From: Cyanoderma ruficeps | Taxonomy: Eukaryota > Chordata > Aves > Passeriformes > Timaliidae | Assembly (NCBI GenBank): GCA_008694505.1 | Contig: VZDJ01000219.1 | Location: 9,713,089 to 9,777,088 of the forward strand | Length of the DNA: 64,000 nucleotides | Direction: 5' to 3' | Shown here: piece after piece, positions 48,167-61,748 of the stretch | How positions within the stretch are numbered: position 1 is the stretch's first letter | How the letters are laid out: each line of letters opens with the position of its first letter | Notes under the pieces: model-generated | What the model saw: only the letters and a program-made list of their open reading frames with translations | What the model was told of the DNA's origin: nothing | Databases searched by the model: none | Made by a program: the position numbers and the translations under genes

Positions 48167-50804
48167 CTTCTGGGATTGGAAACCTCCATGGCTTCCCTCT
48201 CCTAAGCCTTTCTGCTGTCAAATCACAGCTATTTCTGTGTGTCCTCAGTCTTACTGCTGTCAGCAGAACAGAGCCTGGAAAAGAAACTCTGCCCAATAGT
48301 TTTGCTTTATGTCTACGTTGCAGCGAGTACCGGCAATTAATGATCTGTTGGCAAATTAACACTGCACATGGCAATTGACTGTGGTAATGAAGTTATAGAG
48401 TCTTCTTTATGGTTTATTAGCACAATAATAAACCACACTCAGTATGTAATAATGGCACACAGTTAAATTAAAGACTTGCTGATGCCTTATAAACCATTTT
48501 GAGAAACAGTCTTGCAGCAATCGGTAATAGTCTTCCCCGTGAGCACGGGCAGGCTTTGCTCTCTACTCTGCAGATCCAGTTCTGTCAATATATTTTTTCT
48601 ATTACTCTTGCATTACTAACAAAGCAGGCTGGGTAGTGGAACATTCACTTCAGGTTGAACTAATTTTTAAGCACTTTGGGTGAAAAATAAGTCTTGGCTT
48701 CTCCAGGCTGCACCTATTTCTTTTCCTATGGAGAAATATAACACCAGAGTTGTTCATCACTTTCCCCTCAGACAGAGGCACCAGCTGAATTTTACAGTGT
48801 TTCCCAACACTTGGCAATTTCAATTGACTATGGCTTTTTAAAAACTGGCAGATGCTAAATCTATCCTCCCACCAGAGACAGGTGGAATGTGCTGCTGTGA
48901 CCCAAGCTTTAGGATGAACTTCCCTTCATGTACGTGACCAAGATCCTTCCTGTTTAGAGATGGGGCCTCATTTCAAACCCCCTGCCCCATTCACTGTTTG
49001 ATCCTGAAGTGGGGAGGCATTCACACGCAGCCAGAGCTCTGTGCCTGCACACCAGCTAAGCTCAAATCGCCCAGAGAATCCTGGCACCACAGTCCCTTCA
49101 GATCTGCTTTACAGCCCCTACGGAAATGTGGGAGCATTATCTCTCTCCTCCTTGCAGGCAAGGCAAGTACTTCTCTTTATTCAGTGTTGCAATGTGGGAT
49201 TCACGCTGGGAGAGATCAGGCTCTCGCAGGGGCCCGTAATGGCGACAGTGTGCTGAATTTAACAACAGACAAAAATATCTGGAACTCTCCAGACTTCTCT
49301 CTGCAGGAAGCCAAAGCAATGCTTAGGGAAGTTATTATCAGCTTCTTTCCAGAAAGCTGAGTTTCTTTCCTGCAGCTCCACTAGAGGACATCCCAACCCT
49401 GGCCAGCTGCTGGCCCTGGCCACAGGAGCTGACACCAAGGTCCTCGTGTCCCTCAGCCCAATATTAAACTGGATGGGTTTTAAGTCAGTCGAGGTTTTCT
49501 TTTTTTCTGACAGAATGAATAGAGGGATATAGGAGGAAAAGCAGTCTTTTTCATACCCTTAATCTGTCATGTCTTCTTAACCTGAAAACTCATTAGGCAG
49601 TGGCTGAGTTGGTTTTGAGGTTTGACTGTATTACCCATCTGTCTGATAGGAGATTTTCTCCTGGTTGAGGCGCTGAAGCAGGGTGTGTCAGGCACTGCCT
49701 TAAGCAGAGCCAAGAGTCGTAACACACAGAACCCTTAAATCAGCACTGGAGATGTTTGTTTGCAGTTCAAGGAGAGGCCAGGTCATGCTCACGGGCTGAA
49801 CAGGAACTGTGTTCATCCTTGCTGATACAGACATGATTACCAGGGCCTCACAGGGAAATGTGCACACTCCACCTGTGCTCATGAAAGCTGAGATTCCAAG
49901 ACGAGGGACAAAAGGAATGAGGCTGTCTGAAAGCCTTGAAACTTTCAAATTTTTCTTCCATAAAACCTAGAGTACAGAGAAGAAGAAGGTGACTGCTGCC
50001 TTCTCTCATCAATCATCTACAGAAGAGGCCAATCCATTAGAATATGAGATTACTTCTACCTTGGGGAATGTGTATAAAATTTCACTTTGGCCAGTGCAAG
50101 GAGGCTCAACAGGGGCTGAACTTCTCTCCATGGACTGTAGTGGGACACTCGTCTTCCTAAACCAAGGCTGAAGCTTCATCACTCTACTGCAGACAGAACA
50201 ATATAGTAAATATTTTTGTGCCTACATAGAATTGCCAGGATCTAAAACTTCCTTTGTGATCAGCATCTGTAAATCCCCCATGTCTTCCTGCTCACAATCA
50301 TTCAGCAGTTCCCCACCAGGGCACTGTGGTTTGCAGCAGCTCCATTTTGCTGCCAACCCTCCCTTCGTCTCATCCATCACACAAGCTGAGTCAGCATTAT
50401 GTAAGTTCCCTGCAACAGAAGGATTTTCTCCTTGTAAACACTTCTACAATATCACCCCCCTTAAGACTGCTCCCATTAAGGAGCTTAAAGTCTTCTTGAA
50501 GTCTCCAGGATGAGAGAGTCCTATGACTGACAGTGTCTTCCAGCCACCTCTGGCACTGTCACTTCCTTGTGTTGCCAAATTCCCCCTCTCCTCCCTTTTC
50601 TTACAGGCACTACCAGGACTTTCTGAAGAAAACGAAAGAATACCTGACAGGTTCTGCTGAGGCTGAATATCCTCACAGGGAAATGGAGAAGTCAGAAGGG
50701 AAGTGGAGAGAGTGCAGCTGTGTGCTGCTGTCGTGAGGCAGTTGGGTTTAATTTTTATTCAGCTACTCCTAGCTGGTCACTTCCATGCCTGGCTTCGAAA
50801 TGCT

Positions 50805-51065
50805 AATCCAGAGCTTTTGATTAATTAATGAGCTTTGCCCAGTGGGAATCTGCTTACTGGGGGATATCTTTGCCTGAGGTGAGCAGCTTCTCTGGAAGTC
50901 TAATATCCCAAGACGAAGATGCTCAGTAGTCCCAAATGTGTTCACTAATTAATATGGAATAAATACATCTCATAATGCCAGTGCTGAAAGACTGGCTCAC
51001 AAATGCTGACTGGACTCAAGGAGCTGTAACAATTCATAATGAGCAATTATGACTGATGACATTTT
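50805..51065. promoter_or_regulatory. Candidate enhancer, homeodomain-motif cluster
   Basis: Motifs are GATTAATTAATGAG around 50820-50832, CACTAATTAATATGG around 50943-50957, and an inverted pair CATAAT (51035-51040) and ATTATG (51046-51051) with five bases between. The DNA is repeat-free and AT-rich, as expected of conserved developmental enhancers in gene deserts. Conservation cannot be tested here. Confidence 0.3.
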
Positions 51066-53639
51066 TTTTTCCTTGGTGCTTTGGAAGGGATCTATCCAGT
51101 CACAAAGTAAACAAAGACTTGAGGGACCAACTGGAGCAGCTCAAATTGTGCCTCCTCTCCACCAGCCCCCCTAGAGGTGGCAGAATTTCTGCTTTATCCA
51201 GAATCAATTGAGCTTTTTGTGGCTTGTCATGCCTCAGTCCCATTGACAGTGGTGGGACAATATTCCATAGGACAGTGAGTCACCACTAGGTAGCAACACC
51301 TTTCCTTGTTTTGCAGGATGGGAGGAATTTCAGCTGTGTTATGTTAAAGTTCAGATCATATTCTCAGTGCCTTAAGAGGTAATCCAACCTCTTTCACTCT
51401 CTGATCTTTATAAGGACAGGAGGCTCCTGAGATGGTACTTCCTGTCCCTTTCAGAAGAACCCAATCATCCACACAAAAATAACCTAGAAAGCACCTGTGC
51501 TCACTGATTCTTTGAGCAGAACCCTTGAGGTGTTCAGTGACATCAAACTGAGGAACTTTGCAACCTCTGCTCAGAAGAGGGAACGGATCCGTGTCCAAGG
51601 GCAGGGAGGTGAATTCAAGAATCTCTTGACATCCTGAGTATTCAGAAGGTGTGAATTTAGAGGGTGTTTGGGGACAAGAATACAGATTACATTTATTGTA
51701 ACACACTGTTTCGGAGATTATCTGTCAGGTTTAAGGCTGGCACAGGCAGACTTCAAAGCACACCTCCTATTGTAGAAAAACAGACATCTGGAACTTCTGC
51801 TTCTCTTTGAAGGCAGAAGATAACTGGCCTCACTTTCTTAACACAAGTGATACAGTGGACTGGAGAAAGCTCAAATCTGATTTCAGAACTACCCTTAGGT
51901 TTTCAATTTAGTTGTGTGATAAGCCTGTAAGGCTTTCTGATTATTGATTGCCATGCTTAAAATACAGTGACAGAGGCTCAGTGCTGAGACCTATTCCTAC
52001 TAGTGAGATTGAAAAAAAATATTGGAGTATTAAAAGGATCATATCATCAGCATCAAGAAGCAGTTTGTGATCCTTTGTGTAGACCATGGCCAAAGAACCT
52101 GAACGCTGATGGGCCCAGCAATTACCCACTCACAGGGATATTTAGTCTTTGGGTAATGATGCAAAAGGATTTTTTCTCCCAGGAAGATGTTTCCTCAGCC
52201 CTTTATACCAGTCAGGAGTTACTGGCTGAGTCAACTACTTGCAGTCTGACAGCAAATCCTGATAGACCAGGACTTTTCATAAAGTTTCATCCCAAAACCA
52301 TGACACAGGCTTATTTTGCAGTAAGAGAGACTCAGGTATGTACCAGTGAGGTGTTACTGGTCTGTTCCTAACCAGCTTTTAAAGGAGAAAGAAAAATGAA
52401 CAGTCTGGAAGCCACTCCTCAGACTCCAATAGTGGCAGCCAGGCTTAGCTCCAGCTGCAAATCGATTCTCGATTACCATATCCAGGGAGAGCTTTGCTAT
52501 TCAGGTTACTGATGGTGATAAAGTAGGTCGTTAACAATGAGCCAGCACAAAGCAAGTCATTGTAATAGTTGAAATGTTATCCTCTCTAAAGGAGCCATAA
52601 TAATAATGCAATATTATCGAGCCTCTCTAGTCTGCAGGCATCTGTCATCTGTCTGCTTAAAACTGATAGGGCAGGGCGCATTTGAATTTATTCTGCAGGA
52701 AAGGGATGATAAAGCTTTATGGCTGCTCTCTTTTTTTTCCCCCTACTTTGCAGCCTGTACCTGCCAACAGCTGCGTTTTGTCACTTCCTTTGCTGTTTTC
52801 TTTTTAAAAATCTTGCAACCCGCGGGAGCTCCCTGCTGCACAGGACAATACAGGCCTGTTACTATGGATATACTGGCAAAGGTGACACAAGAGGAGTGTG
52901 ACCATAATTACACACAGATATTCTCATACTGGAAGCAATGAAAGAGGTTTTCCTGCTCAGTGCCTCGTATTCATCTGCCTGTGAGCAGTGCACAGCAGAA
53001 AGTCCCACTCCTGATGGGCATGGAGGTGGGGAGTGCTCCTCCCACAATCACTCACCGGTGAGTGGTCTGTGATGGAAGTGCCAGAAGCACCTCCTTTCCT
53101 GTTCAAGGGGCAGGAGACATGCAGCTCCCACAGATTTCAGCAGGATCCCTGAATGTCCAGCAGGTCAGGAGCAGCACAGGAAACACTGGAGAATAGTACA
53201 AATAGTTCTGTGTGTGGTTACCCACCTGCACCTGAACTGGCACCGTGGATTTTCATAATGCTGGAACTTGAAACGACACTGCAAGGTTGGATAACCCCTG
53301 CTCAGAAAGGCACCAGCAATGACATTAATGCATCACACAGATAACAGAGGGTCCGGATGACTCGGGACACTGAGCACATCTAATCTCTAGGTCATTGGGG
53401 ATTTAGATCTCAATGACTCCTGAATCTAAAGCAACACAAAATGTAGCTGTAACTGTTCCGTGCGTGTTGATTTAAAAGGGACAACCTTCCTATCAATCTT
53501 TACTTGTATTTATTCATGATTTTTTTAATGAGGTATCATCTCTTAGTTTGTAGATATAGACCTGCAATATTAGAAACATAAGTGAACTAATCATGAGAGA
53601 ATATGATTAAAATCCTGATGCTTCACTCAGAAAGATATT

Positions 53640-53860
53640 GCCTGGATCTTTACAAAAGAAAGGGTTAGTTAATGTTAATGTATGCAAATACTTATCCAGC
53701 CATCTAATTTGATCTGCTTTGGAACTTAACACAGCCTCCATCATGAGACCCTCTGAGTGACTTTTGTTTAATCAGCTTCCACTGCTTAATGAGTGGGGTG
53801 ATTAACACACAAGCAGAGGATTTGATGTGCAGTATGTCCGGTGTTAGTGGAGGACAAGAC
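53640..53860. promoter_or_regulatory. Candidate enhancer with POU octamer
   Basis: A perfect octamer ATGCAAAT lies at 53682-53689, preceded by two GTTAATG units. It is followed by TTTAATCAGC, CTTAATGAGTGGGG and GATTAACAC. There is no frame or repeat here. Function is inferred from motif content. Confidence 0.25.
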
Positions 53861-56800
53861 TTAATAGGATTTCTCCTCTATACTTTCCCCTTTTCCCAGA
53901 ATGTGAGGTTTGTCATATGCTAAGCACAGTCCCTAACTCACTAGCAATTAGCTTGCTATGGGCATTATGGGTTTACTGTACCTTTTAACCTACAGGAACA
54001 CACCAGTCCAGGAATATGATCACAAATTATTATAAAACACGTGTACTCCCCCTGCCATGACAACAGCTGAAGAAACTTTGTGAGTTGTTATTAATAAACT
54101 TATGTCTATCCCAGTCAGATGCTTCTGAGTATCAAGATCTGAACCAATTCACCCCACCTTTTCTGCAGTTACCTACTTTTCTCTGAACAATAACAGCACA
54201 AAAGTGCTGGATAGTAAAATACCACCACATTTGCAGGAGTTCCTGCATGTAGCCCACTGCATGCAAGTGCTCAGAAATCACCTGCATAATTATGGTTTTA
54301 TGGCCTACACAGAGTGACTCTTCCAAGTCATCAGGATAGGGACAGCTGGGTGGGTAGAGGATTCTGAATTAAAATGAACTGATGTACCAGATGTTAAAGA
54401 CATCTGTAAGTCAGGTCTGCTGTTCTTATGCAGACTAAATATCATGCTGCAGGTGACTGAATCCTACCAACTACAGAGTGAGCACAAGTAGTGTCTGGGC
54501 AAACAAACTCCCAGTTCAGGAACCAATCATCAAATCATCTTCAAAATGACTCATTGCAGCCTTCTAAAACAGTCTTGGTTTTGGAAGATTCAATCCAGAG
54601 TGGCACGAAATCCTTCAAACTGCCCCTCAGGTCAGCTGAAGTTGCAAGTGATCAGCTCGTGTTCAGCACATCTCAGCCTTGTGTCTAATCTTACAATAAA
54701 TACAATGATTAGTAGCTCTGTTTGCCAAAGAAATGCCTATATGACCTCTTACTCGTGTCCTCTAAATGTAAATTGGAGTTGTTCTTGTGTCAGCTAACAA
54801 GTGAGGTGCTTCTTTGCAAGAACTCATGCTTGCTGAGCCAAGTCTTACCTTTAAGAACTCTCTGTGGCTTCTAATAGGAAAAGGAAATTAAAAAATGCCC
54901 TGTCATCTTGTAAGAATTGAGTTTTTTGTTGAGTTACTCATTTGTCCTGCTATAAAGCAGAACACTTATGCCGTGACTTCAATGCCTGCCAAGAGCAGGT
55001 AGCTGGCAGAGCTGAGATCTAGTGGAATGAAGAACTGACACTTGCTCTCTATTAATGGGAAATAGGAAAATTAGACATGCTATTTCTCCTCTCACGCAGT
55101 TTGAAGACCTTCCACGTCCCCTAATGGTGATCCTGAAACTCTGTAACCCAGAACATCTGAAACTCTGGCACTTATCTTGAATGGAAGGTTTTATTAGGGT
55201 TATCCTCTGTTATTTTTTAGTTTTCTTTGTACCAGTAGTACATTTATTGTTCATAAACTAAGTGGGGTTCCTGTGACCTTTGTATGTGATCCTAGCACGT
55301 CCTCTGACTATAATTACTGTGTTTGCTTAAAGCAAATACTTTTAAACCAAAGGTCTCTTAAACCCCTTTTCCCAGGAGGTAATATCTAAATAACATGCTG
55401 TTCCCAAAGCCTGGATGAAGCTGATTGCATCTCAAGAAATGTTCTCCAAAGGAGTTTGTCATCTGCATTTCCTGGGGAAGAATTCATTCATGCAAAGTTA
55501 TTGCTGTTCATGGACGTTTGTCTTCCAAGACCTGGGCACAATTCACTTTGGACTGTGATCACCTTTCCTGCCAGGCTTGCATCAATGCCTCTCCCACACG
55601 AGAGCCTTTTTGGAACTGCTCTTACTCTCACTGAAGAGCATATTTTGAAGCTGTGTTATTGTTACTCCTCATTTCCCCCTCCCACACGGCATGAAATCCT
55701 AACAGGCAATCAAGCGACTAACCCCAGGACCACTATGTTTAATGTTCTCCTAATGCCTATCATTAAGAAGTATAAATACCACTGAGTTGTCTGGGTGCTT
55801 TATAAAATAAATTTATCCATCTGTGGGGACAAATTATACCAGCTCTCCCAAAGTAGGAGAGGCTGCACAGCAGGGACACGCACAGGGAAACTTTGGCCAA
55901 AACCAGCACGATGCTCTGAAATGCCCATGGAGGAAAGATCTTTTATTCTACAGCAGGACTGAAATACCTCCCATGCAGTGAACTGCTCAATAATTCATTT
56001 ATCTATCGCATCTTGCAAAGGCACAGGACTGAGTTAAGTCTGCCAAGGTTTTCAATGCAGGTGGTTAATATTAACCCAACACATTTCTTCTAAGCCCTAT
56101 TGTACTCAACAAGGAGAAATAACAGCTTGTCTGCTTCCTGTACAGTAGAAGCAAAGAAACAGCAGGGCTTTTAGAAGGAGAACGTGAATGCAAGCCAATC
56201 ATCCTCCTCCTGGCTCCTGCTGGCTCTTGTCTCCAATTACAAAGGAATAATTCACTATCTGAGCTATTTCTACATTTCAAACTGGGCACTGAAGTATCAA
56301 AAGTTATTGTTAGCCCGCCGTGCTCTTGAGAAGGAAAATAAGGAGGAGATAATAGAAAGACATAAATGACCCAAATCATCGAGATATTCTTTATGGTTTA
56401 TCACAAAGGAGTTTCCCAAGAGACCTTCATGCCATGCCCTGTGCCCACGCACACACACAACCCAGGAAGATAATGAGGGAGGGAAAACTGCATCAGTACA
56501 GACACTGGTTTCATTTGGGACATTTATTCCCCTAAAAAATATATTCCCTTTATATCCCGGCGTGCATGGTCGTGCTTTCTCCTCTAGGTGACACTGTGTC
56601 TGCTTGGAACCCGGAGCTCGAGTGCCGGGAGCCCTTCAGCACCGGCAAAGTCATGTGGAAGAAAACTGCACCAGCACCTGCACACGGTAATCTTGTCACC
56701 GATGGTTTCTGCACAATCAGAGTTGTTGCTTAAGGACTTGAACCCACTGAATCTCAGTGTCTCAGCAGCAGCCAATATTGAACCTGTGCAATTCAAGGTG

Positions 56801-57184
56801 TGAGCAAAGTTGCAGAAAAGATTTGCATATGAACATGTCTGTATATATACAGTTACCTCTTGCTTTGTCTCTCTGTTTACAAACATCCTGAGGTTTACAA
56901 ATATCCAGGCTGCAAAGCAATCTGCAATTCCAGGCAAATCTATTTACCACCAGGTAAAATCCCTTGCAGGGGTGCACTGGTCATATGACAAGCTGGAAGA
57001 GTAAAACAAACTGGATTGGGACATTGCAAGGAGTCTAATCCCCATGTTTGAAACTGCCTGTATGCATTCCCCAGATCCTCTGGGGGAGAGAAATTTCACT
57101 GGAGAGAAAGCTTTTGGAAATTATGATTTCATCCGAACTCCCCAGCACACCTCTGATTTCCCCAAGGTTACTCATGATTTATTN

Positions 57185-57201
57185 AAAAAAAAAAAAAAAA
57201 A
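57185..57201. repeat. Poly(A) run preceded by one N
   Basis: Seventeen A residues follow an undetermined base at 57184. There is no recognisable retroelement body upstream, so I call it a homopolymer and not a retrocopy tail. Confidence 0.9.
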
Positions 57202-60200
57202 GAAAGAGACACCTTAAAATTGATTCCTTCCTCTTTGTTTGTCTGGAAGATGGAAGAGTGAGGTTTTTTTAGCTCGCTCTGGACGTGGGCTGCCAGTTTT
57301 ACACTGCAGTTTCAGAAGGCTGATACCAGCCCAGGTGTCTGCAAATTGACTCACCATTTTACTCTGTTTAATGAATAAACAAACATTCCTCTGTAAGATT
57401 GTATTAATTTGGATTTATTTGTCTGGGTAGAGACACTGCAGATGTTTTAATTTAGGCACTTTGCACTGTCAAAGTGGCTGGGCTGGCTGAGCCTTCGATT
57501 TCTGTCCATACAGGTAGAATTCAGAGTGGCTGCTGCAGTCTTTTTGACCATGGGAAGGACAATTCCAGCTGAATATCACCAAGGGAAAAGAAGTTAAGTG
57601 AAGTTTAACTAAAGTGCATGGAGTGGTTGCCATAGCAAAAGTGATGGAGCCTCTTTGCTTTAGCTGCTGAGAGCAGGACTGACAAATGCATGTGATACTA
57701 CACTGTCAGGAACATTTCTGCAGCTGAGATGAACATCTCCTCCAATTTCCACTTTCCTGATTAAAAAATGAATTGTGAGAGAAAGGGAGAATTGAGGAAG
57801 AAAACTTTCCCCAGCAGAAATGGGACATCAGCTCTGCAGGCCCCAGGGGAGAAGAGAGAGGTTGTGGATTTTAGGGGGAGAAGTTGCCAGATGTCTCCCT
57901 CCAACTGAGTTCCAAGTGCAATGATCCAGTTAAGTGCTCTTTATTTTGCCCCAGGAGTTTCTTGCCAGTGGATGCGCTGATCCAACATTTCTGTGATTGT
58001 TTTTGGTTTCTTGCCTCATCGAGGGCTCAAATTCCAGAACTGAATCTTGCCGTTAGTTTACAATTCTCAGCTGAGTTTTGGCCCATGAGGTCTAATTCCA
58101 TTCCAAGGTGTTTCTTCTGTCTTTAACTGATGACTTCATAGGGGACTTTGAACCATTTGTTTCTGTCCCATGGAGGAAAAAGATAGCATCAAAGAAAAAT
58201 GGCTTACAACCTTTCATTCCAATGTTCAATTATGATATCCCATCACTTCCTCAAGGATTTTGTTTTCTCAGATCACATCCTATCAGAGACTCTCGTTTGT
58301 GGGTGAGTAATAGGTTATTCTCTGTCCTCTCATCATCTGCCCACACAAACACTCCTGCCTGGATCCCAGTGCCGTACCATCCTCACACTGTGGGTGGATA
58401 TGCTGCAGCTTCTACAGATCAGTAGTAACTGGAAAAAATCCAGAGTTGTGGTCTTGCCTGGACAGTCCCTGCTAGTGAGTGTGAGGAGCCTGGGGAGAGC
58501 ACAGTGCAGCCAGTGCAGGGGGATACGGGAGACTCTCCTGAATCATGAAGGACCAGCTGCAGGTAAGTGTGCCACATAAAACATTTCAGCTTTGTCTTAC
58601 AAATTAATACCCATTTATTGTTTTCTCTTCATTCCCAATCAATATTGCAGATTGTTGCTGCCCTGGGAGAGCTTTCCAGTAAACAAACAGACTATTTCCT
58701 CCTTCTCTTGCTAAAGCTGGCTTTCAAGGCTAGCACATTCTGGGTTCCTAGCGCTGTTCCCAATCTGGCATCTCCACAAACAAATGTATTTTGGGGAAAA
58801 ATAAGTTGCAAGACTGTCTGGAACAGGTCTCTTGTAAACCCCTCTCCTTACAAGTCACACATCTACTTTCCACCAGTCCACGTCTGACCAATTTTGCCCT
58901 CTTAAATCTGCATCTGATCTCCCATTCTGTTTCAGCCCACCTCCATAAAAAGCCAGAAGTCCAGAGTTGGGTTTGAGCTTTACCCTTTCAAAGCCTTTCC
59001 TTACCCTCCACTGACTTCTCTCTTGCCACTTTATTTCTGTTACTACAGCAACCTCGTATCTCTCGCCTTTGCAAAGTTGACACGTTAGCATGGGGACGCA
59101 CACGAGGCCTCTCTAACCAGCACTTATGTGATCTAAAGCATTTAGCTCATCTGCTCAGAAGACTTATTAAAATGTTCGGCCCATCTGCCGTGGGAGGTTC
59201 CAGTGAAACCGGAGCCAGCATTTTCCCACTTGGTTTCCTGTCACGCAGCCTGACCAAAGCCTCTCGTTTCAGCAGCACACAGCAATGGTGTCTCTGCCAT
59301 AAGGCACAGCTCCTGCTTGTCTGTGCTCTTTGGACAAGCTTGAAGGGCTGTCAGCTCAGTCTTCTGCTGTTGGAGAAAGCACAGTGCTGACATTTGCCTT
59401 TCGGAGTGCTAAACGCCAGAGGAATCTCACGAGTGCAACACGGGGGATTCGGAACAGGGTTTCCCTTCACCCTCAGATGCTTGGAGGGAGGCATTTATGG
59501 CAGCAGGTTTCCAAAGAGCTGGCTCAAGGGATGGGGTCAGCCTGGAGGGGGATCTGCAAAGGAAACATGTAACCCATCTGGCAAGCTGGGATCCCCTTTT
59601 CCTGTTTTTTATTGTCTAATTCTCTGGAGAGCTGCACAACTTGCTCTTGTGGCTCCCAAAGGAAACATCACCATTTCCTCTAATTCCCTCTCCATCATCT
59701 GGTACTGTTCAATCTGTCCACAGGTGATCTGTGTTGTGTTCCTAAACCTGCGTCTTTCCCGAGGGAGTTGGAGGCACTTTTTAAGATGTATAGCTGCCAT
59801 CATCTGACCAGCCATAGCTATATCTGTATCTATAATGGTTTATTCACAAAACAATTCCTCTCCAGCTTGCTCTGACTGTTGGACTAACAGCAAAATATGA
59901 AATTTTCTATTATCTTCACTCAGCAGTTCTGCAATCCCTCCTGGTCATGGCCACTACATTGAGAAGCAGAAGGTAGTTTGATGCTTATTTGTCCTAAGAT
60001 TCATCTGCAACACAGATGTCCTTGAAAGGAATGGCAGCAAATCACAAACAGGATACAGGCTGTGGAGGGAAGCTACAGGGTGAAAACTTGGCCACTGGAA
60101 GATGGATGAGTGCTATCTAAAAACGTAACTGCAGCAAGGATGAGCAGCAAACAGAAATACCTCTAGCCCAGTGTCTGGGCAATCACTGTAAATCAACCAA

Positions 60201-61620
60201 GGCATCTCCCAGAGAAGGTTTAATCACAAAAAGCTGCGCTGGCTCATCTCACCTAATGTGGCTGATGTGTGTTTGCAGTCAAATCCCCATCACAGTGATC
60301 CTGTTTAGAAACAAGGTGCATGGAGGGGAAACCTGCTAACAGTCAGTTCATCTCCCCATTACCAGTGGAATTTACTTTAAGTAGCTCTAGGGATTACTGA
60401 GGTATTAAGGAAAGTGCTGTGACAGTGAACTCTATTGCCTGTGCAAGAGGATGGCTGTGTGGTGTTGTCCTCTGTGGAGATCACGATAAGGAGTCCGAGA
60501 TGTTTGTGAAAGTGGTTTTTTTCCTCGTGTGTGTGTGCCTGATACAGTTTTCTTTAGTTTTTTATGAGGAAAGAGAAAGATCCAGTGCCACTGCCTATGT
60601 TAGGGATTTAGAAGCGCTCAAAAGCATAGGCATGCCTTTAAAATGCAGACCTCATCCTAGAGATAAAGCACCTACCCAGAGAAGAGATGCTCTGATGCCT
60701 AGATGTATTTGTTTGTTTATTTTAGAGGGGAGAAAAGAATGGTATGTTTTACTGCTAAGCTATTAACCACCAAGATTGCCCGAAGGCATCAGCAGGTTCA
60801 TTTAAAATGTAGATGAGCTTGTCAGGCAGGCATTCAGTTGTACGGGCTCTACAGGCTGCTATTATGTGAATTTTGGATGGGGTCTTCACACAGCTGAGCG
60901 CTCGGCCTGGGCTCCCTCTGGGCCCCACACCCCGTTATGACCAGCGGGAATGGACACTGCAGTGGCCCCGGAGCTGCTGCTGGCTAAAAGTGGGCAGAAA
61001 CAATGAAAAGCAATTGGAATTAGGAAAAATTTCTCTTTTTGATACTAAATTACTGAGTGCCCTGGGCTTACATGGAGGTGCAGTAACGAGTGAGATCCCT
61101 GCCCAAACTGGGAATAACAGCCGAAGGAATGCTTTTGCCTTGGGGTGAAACTGCATCAGGGACATGTTAGAGACTTGCATTGTCACTTTTTAAAGTTCTC
61201 CTAGTCTTTCAATCCATAAAGGAAGACTTGGGACGAACATCGCCCACTTAACAGGAAGGCTGTGCTGTGGTGGATCATCCTGATCCCACAGAGAGGGCTG
61301 GTTAAATTCCAATAATTCCTTTGTGCAATGGATGTCAGGGCTGTAACACTCGGGTGTGTTTTGATGTGGAGCTAAAGACAATGCCATCAGTGCTGCTCTG
61401 GAGGGTGGTGCTGGCAGGGCTGCTGACACGAGCTGGTTTGTGGAACAGAAACAAAAGAGACCAGAGAGATGGCTGTTAATACAAGTGTAATTAAACGTTT
61501 ATGTAAGTGACCCTTCTGCCTGGTAAGGCCTGATTGGATTGCCCTTGAAAATCCCACTTGCTCACCAAACCAATGTGTAAGAACACATTTTTTGTGAGTT
61601 AGGAACAATGATTTCCCTGT

Positions 61621-61660
61621 GATGATGAAGATAATGATGATGATCATGATCATCATGAAG
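61621..61660. repeat. GAT repeat containing a 20-bp perfect palindrome
   Basis: GATGAT units pass into ATGATGATCATGATCATCAT (61637-61656), which equals its own reverse complement. The repeat inverts strand from GAT to ATC at the centre. Confidence 0.9.
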
Positions 61661-61735
61661 ATGCAGTATTGCAAATGCCCTGGACAATGTTTGTCAGAGT
61701 TTCCTGGAGCTTAACTACACATGACTGTCCTTGTT

Positions 61736-61748
61736 CACACACACACAC
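61736..61748. repeat. CA dinucleotide repeat
   Basis: This is a short run of about six CA units. Confidence 0.85.

Noticed and set aside
54390..54415. Small stem CAGATGT / ACATCTG with a 5-base loop
   Set aside because: A seven-base stem is common by chance and has no flanking structure.
57185..57201. Poly(A) run as the tail of a processed pseudogene
   Set aside because: The sequence before it shows no recognisable coding or SINE body and no target-site duplication, so a plain homopolymer is more likely.
58394..58579. Open frame ending at a consensus donor CAG|GTAAGT near 58562
   Set aside because: A single donor-like hexamer is expected often by chance in 64 kb. No matching acceptor, homology or partner exon was found.
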